Source: Actinocatenispora rupis (GTDB lineage Bacteria > Actinomycetota > Actinomycetes > Mycobacteriales > Micromonosporaceae). From it: a stretch of DNA of 64,000 nucleotides. Positions 62,211 through 64,000 of this stretch are shown in pieces. The notes under the pieces were generated by a model. It did no database searches. It saw nothing but the letters and a program-made list of their open reading frames with translations, and was not told the origin of the DNA. The stretch spans positions 1 through 64,000 of the forward strand of contig NZ_BOMB01000023.1 of NCBI RefSeq assembly GCF_016861975.1, in the 5' to 3' direction. Position 1 is the first letter of the stretch; each line of letters begins with the position of its first letter. The position numbers and the translations under genes are program-made.

Positions 62211-62675
62211 TCAGGTCTGGCCGATGGTGATCCAGGCGCGCTCGTCCTCGGTGAGCGCCCGGACGTCCGGCGGCAGCTCACCGGCGACGACGTGGCCGAG
62301 GGTGACCGTCTCCAGGATCGAGCGTTCGCTCGCCCGCAGCGCGATCCACACCTCCTGCAACGGCCGGGCCGCGCCGGTGTAGTCCACCCGCTCCGGCCGC
62401 TCCCCGCGGACGCCGAGGAGGGGGCCGTCGACGGCGCGGATGATGTCCGCCAGCGAGATCTGCTCGGCCGGCCGGGCCAGCCAATATCCGCCGACGGGGC
62501 CGCGCTGGCTGCGCACCAGCCCGGCGCGGCGCAACTGGTTGAGGATGTGTTCGAGGAACTTCGGAGGGATCTCCTGGGAACGCGCCAGCTGCTCCGACGT
62601 GACCGGCCCCTCGGCGGCGGCGGCAAGCTCGGCAGCGGCGCGCAGTGCGTAATCGACCCGGGCGGACAACCGCAT
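62211..62675 (-). CDS. Rrf2-family regulator
   Basis: A 154-residue winged-helix protein: MRLSARVDYALRAAAELAAA, SQEIPPKFLEHILNQLRRAG, LVRSQRGPVGGYWLARPAEQ, ISLADIIRAVDGPLLGVRGE. It lacks the cysteines that hold an Fe-S cluster in IscR/NsrR/RsrR, so it must sense something else or act constitutively. Convergent with the GlsB gene. Confidence 0.87.
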   Translation of the reverse strand: MRLSARVDYALRAAAELAAAAEGPVTSEQLARSQEIPPKFLEHILNQLRRAGLVRSQRGPVGGYWLARPAEQISLADIIRAVDGPLLGVRGERPERVDYTGAARPLQEVWIALRASERSILETVTLGHVVAGELPPDVRALTEDERAWITIGQT

Positions 62676-62704
62676 GCCCCGATTATCGCCCGCCGTCGAT
62701 CGGC

Positions 62705-63385
62705 CTAGCGGGCCGGGCCGGAATCGTCGCTGGTGAGACGCTCCACCAAGCCGTACTCGACGGCCTCGGTAGCGGACATCTCGTGCCGATCGGACAGCTC
62801 CCGCTCGATCTGCGCCCGGGTGCGCCCGGTCCGCTCCGCCAGCCGTACGGCGAGGTCCTCCAGCAGGCGCAGGTGCGCGCCGGCGGCGAGGGTCACCTGG
62901 TCGGCGGTACCGGCCAGCCGGTCCACCCGCGGCTCCGACACCACGAACCGGGCATGCGGGTACGCGACGCGCTCGGTGGCCGCCGCGTACACGCCGAGGG
63001 CGGCGCCGCCGACGGTGCCGAGCGCGACCGCCCGCACCGGCGTACGCATCAGGTCGAGCACGTCCATCAGCGCGAACGCGGCCGACAGGTCACCGTCGAC
63101 GCTCGACACCTGCATGGTGATCCGGCCACCGCGCGGCCCGGCCAGCGCGTCCAGCGTCATCAGCTGCGAGCCGACCCGCGACGCCAGCTCGGCCGTCACC
63201 GGGCCGGACACCGCGACGAGCTGCTGCTCGAACATCCGCTGCTCCAGCCACGGCGCCACGCCGGCCTCGGACACCGCCGGCCGCCGCTCCGGACGCCCCG
63301 GACCGGGCGTCGGCCCCCCGGGCACCTGCCACTCCGGCGTACTCCCGGGCCACGCGCCGTACCGTGCGGTCGCCGTCGCTGTCAT
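62705..63385 (-). CDS. ClpP-like protein lacking catalytic residues
   Basis: A 226-residue ClpP/crotonase-fold protein: RMFEQQLVAVSGPVTAELAS, VSSVDGDLSAAFALMDVLDL, PVRAVALGTVGGAALGVYAA and a ClpP-like C-terminal half (LLEDLAVRLAERTGRTRAQI, SDRHEMSATEAVEYGLVERL). Where ClpP has G-x-A-S-M-A the sequence has GTVGGAALG, and where it has ...HQP, HARFVVSEPR, so both Ser and His are gone. A catalytically dead ClpP subunit of this kind may modulate a real ClpP. ATGA overlap with the upstream XRE gene. Confidence 0.78.
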   Translation of the reverse strand: MTATATARYGAWPGSTPEWQVPGGPTPGPGRPERRPAVSEAGVAPWLEQRMFEQQLVAVSGPVTAELASRVGSQLMTLDALAGPRGGRITMQVSSVDGDLSAAFALMDVLDLMRTPVRAVALGTVGGAALGVYAAATERVAYPHARFVVSEPRVDRLAGTADQVTLAAGAHLRLLEDLAVRLAERTGRTRAQIERELSDRHEMSATEAVEYGLVERLTSDDSGPAR

Positions 63386-63660
63386 CTGTCGCCCTCCTCG
63401 GGTGCGCGCAACCGCACCTCCAGTCGTCGGTGCACGGCGTCGGCGTACCGCTCCAGGGTGGACAGTCGGACGTCCACGCCACCGGTCTCCAGCCGGGCGA
63501 CCGCGGACTGCGAGGTGCCCATCCGTTCGGCGACCTCGGTCTGCGACAGGCCCGCCCGCCGACGTTCCTCGATCAGGTCGGTGAGCAGGCCGCGGCGCCG
63601 CTCCGCCATCCCCCGGAACCCGGGGAACACGGGGAGTTCGTCGTCCTGGTCCTCCGCCAT
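63382..63660 (-). CDS. XRE-family helix-turn-helix protein
   Basis: A 92-residue DNA-binding protein: LIEERRRAGLSQTEVAERMG, TSQSAVARLETGGVDVRLST and a short tail LERYADAVHRRLEVRLRA. Acts probably as autorepressor of the HTH-ClpP-like pair (ATGA overlap). ATG at 63660 lies 7 nt after TAGCAT (63668-63673). Confidence 0.87.
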   Translation of the reverse strand: MAEDQDDELPVFPGFRGMAERRRGLLTDLIEERRRAGLSQTEVAERMGTSQSAVARLETGGVDVRLSTLERYADAVHRRLEVRLRAPEEGDR

Positions 63661-63771
63661 ACCAGAAATGCTATACCGACTCCGGGGCACCGCCCAGCCC
63701 TGCCACGCCACCTTGACGGACGGACGACCCCCCGGTGGCGGGAGCCGGTCGGGCACGGCAGGCTGTCCGGC

Positions 63772-64000
63772 ATGGATCTCGTGCCGGACAGCGTCGGACG
63801 CAACGACGACGGTTTCGCCTTCCGTAACACGGTGCCCGCCCAGGGGCCGGTGAACGGTGCCGCGCACCACCGCGCGCAGGACGCGGCGGCCGCCGAGGAG
63901 GTGGCCGAACGCGTCGCCACCGACCCCGCGATCGCCGAACACCCGCTCGTACAGGGGCTGCTGGTGGAACTGCCGGCCCGGGGCAGCGCGCTCCCGGACG
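63772..64000 (+). CDS. Unknown protein, 5' end only (runs off the window)
   Basis: At least 76 residues: MDLVPDSVGRNDDGFAFRNT, AAHHRAQDAAAAEEVAERVA, then EHPLVQGLLVELPARGSALP. No family recognised. Support: ATG placed 7 nt after CAGGCT (63759-63764), the pattern seen at other leaderless genes here, and high third-position GC. Divergent from the XRE gene. Confidence 0.5.
   Translation, partial: MDLVPDSVGRNDDGFAFRNTVPAQGPVNGAAHHRAQDAAAAEEVAERVATDPAIAEHPLVQGLLVELPARGSALPD

Overview
The window is very GC-rich chromosomal DNA (about 73% G+C by eye). Strong third-position GC, many GTG starts and actinobacterial marker families (a Bpa/PafE proteasome activator, DUF1707, DUF5926, several LCP proteins, a SoxR with its [2Fe-2S] motif) point to an actinobacterium. 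A mycelial Micromonosporaceae-type organism is my best guess; this is inference, because the window holds no rRNA. The pheA/serS/HAD neighbourhood recalls the region near oriC in actinomycetes. I see no rRNA or tRNA gene, CRISPR array, insertion sequence or prophage.

Layout. 1-9.2 kb: end of a quinone oxidoreductase, an EF-G remnant, soxR divergent from a split transketolase under a near-perfect SoxR operator, a DUF1707 protein, a beta-lactamase-like gene coupled to a SecD-head-like gene, a fused permease with a long Pro/Gly/Gln tail, and a 690-bp repeat-bearing gap. 9.4-17.8 kb: enoyl-CoA hydratase, bpa, then a leftward set serS > HAD > HAD > FAH hydrolase > membrane-anchored Hsp70-like protein. 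18-26.7 kb: OsmC, a metallopeptidase, a LolA-like protein divergent from a two-component system, a methyltransferase/phosphatase/pheA group, and an IclR regulator. 27-36.6 kb: S53 peptidase, LysR/Tam pair, a DUF2326 ATPase-like protein with a broken Walker A, larB and larC, a PAS protein and arcA.

36.6-36.8 kb is a dense cluster of DnaA boxes outside any dnaA locus. 36.8-41.7 kb: sulfotransferase, DUF5926, an anti-sigma-type ATPase coupled to a PAS kinase, GDPD and rhodanese. 41.8-54.7 kb is envelope-centred: two LCP ligases, a polyprenyl glycosylphosphotransferase, a GT4 glycosyltransferase, a Wzx-like flippase, a CDP-alcohol phosphotransferase and a matching nucleotidyltransferase, plus a tandem pair of secreted paralogues sharing a CxxC. 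54.8-64 kb: Nudix, CBS, MarR/YceI, a decayed beta-helix gene, a GCS2-type ligase, a DsbA-like oxidoreductase, GNAT, GlsB, Rrf2, and an XRE regulator coupled to a ClpP-like protein that has lost its catalytic residues.

Themes across the window: (1) at least four copies of an AT-rich, palindrome-built intergenic repeat; (2) many genes that look leaderless (a -10 hexamer 6-8 nt before the start codon); (3) a marked excess of the tetramer GTAC; (4) ATGA/GTGA overlaps that couple translation within operons.
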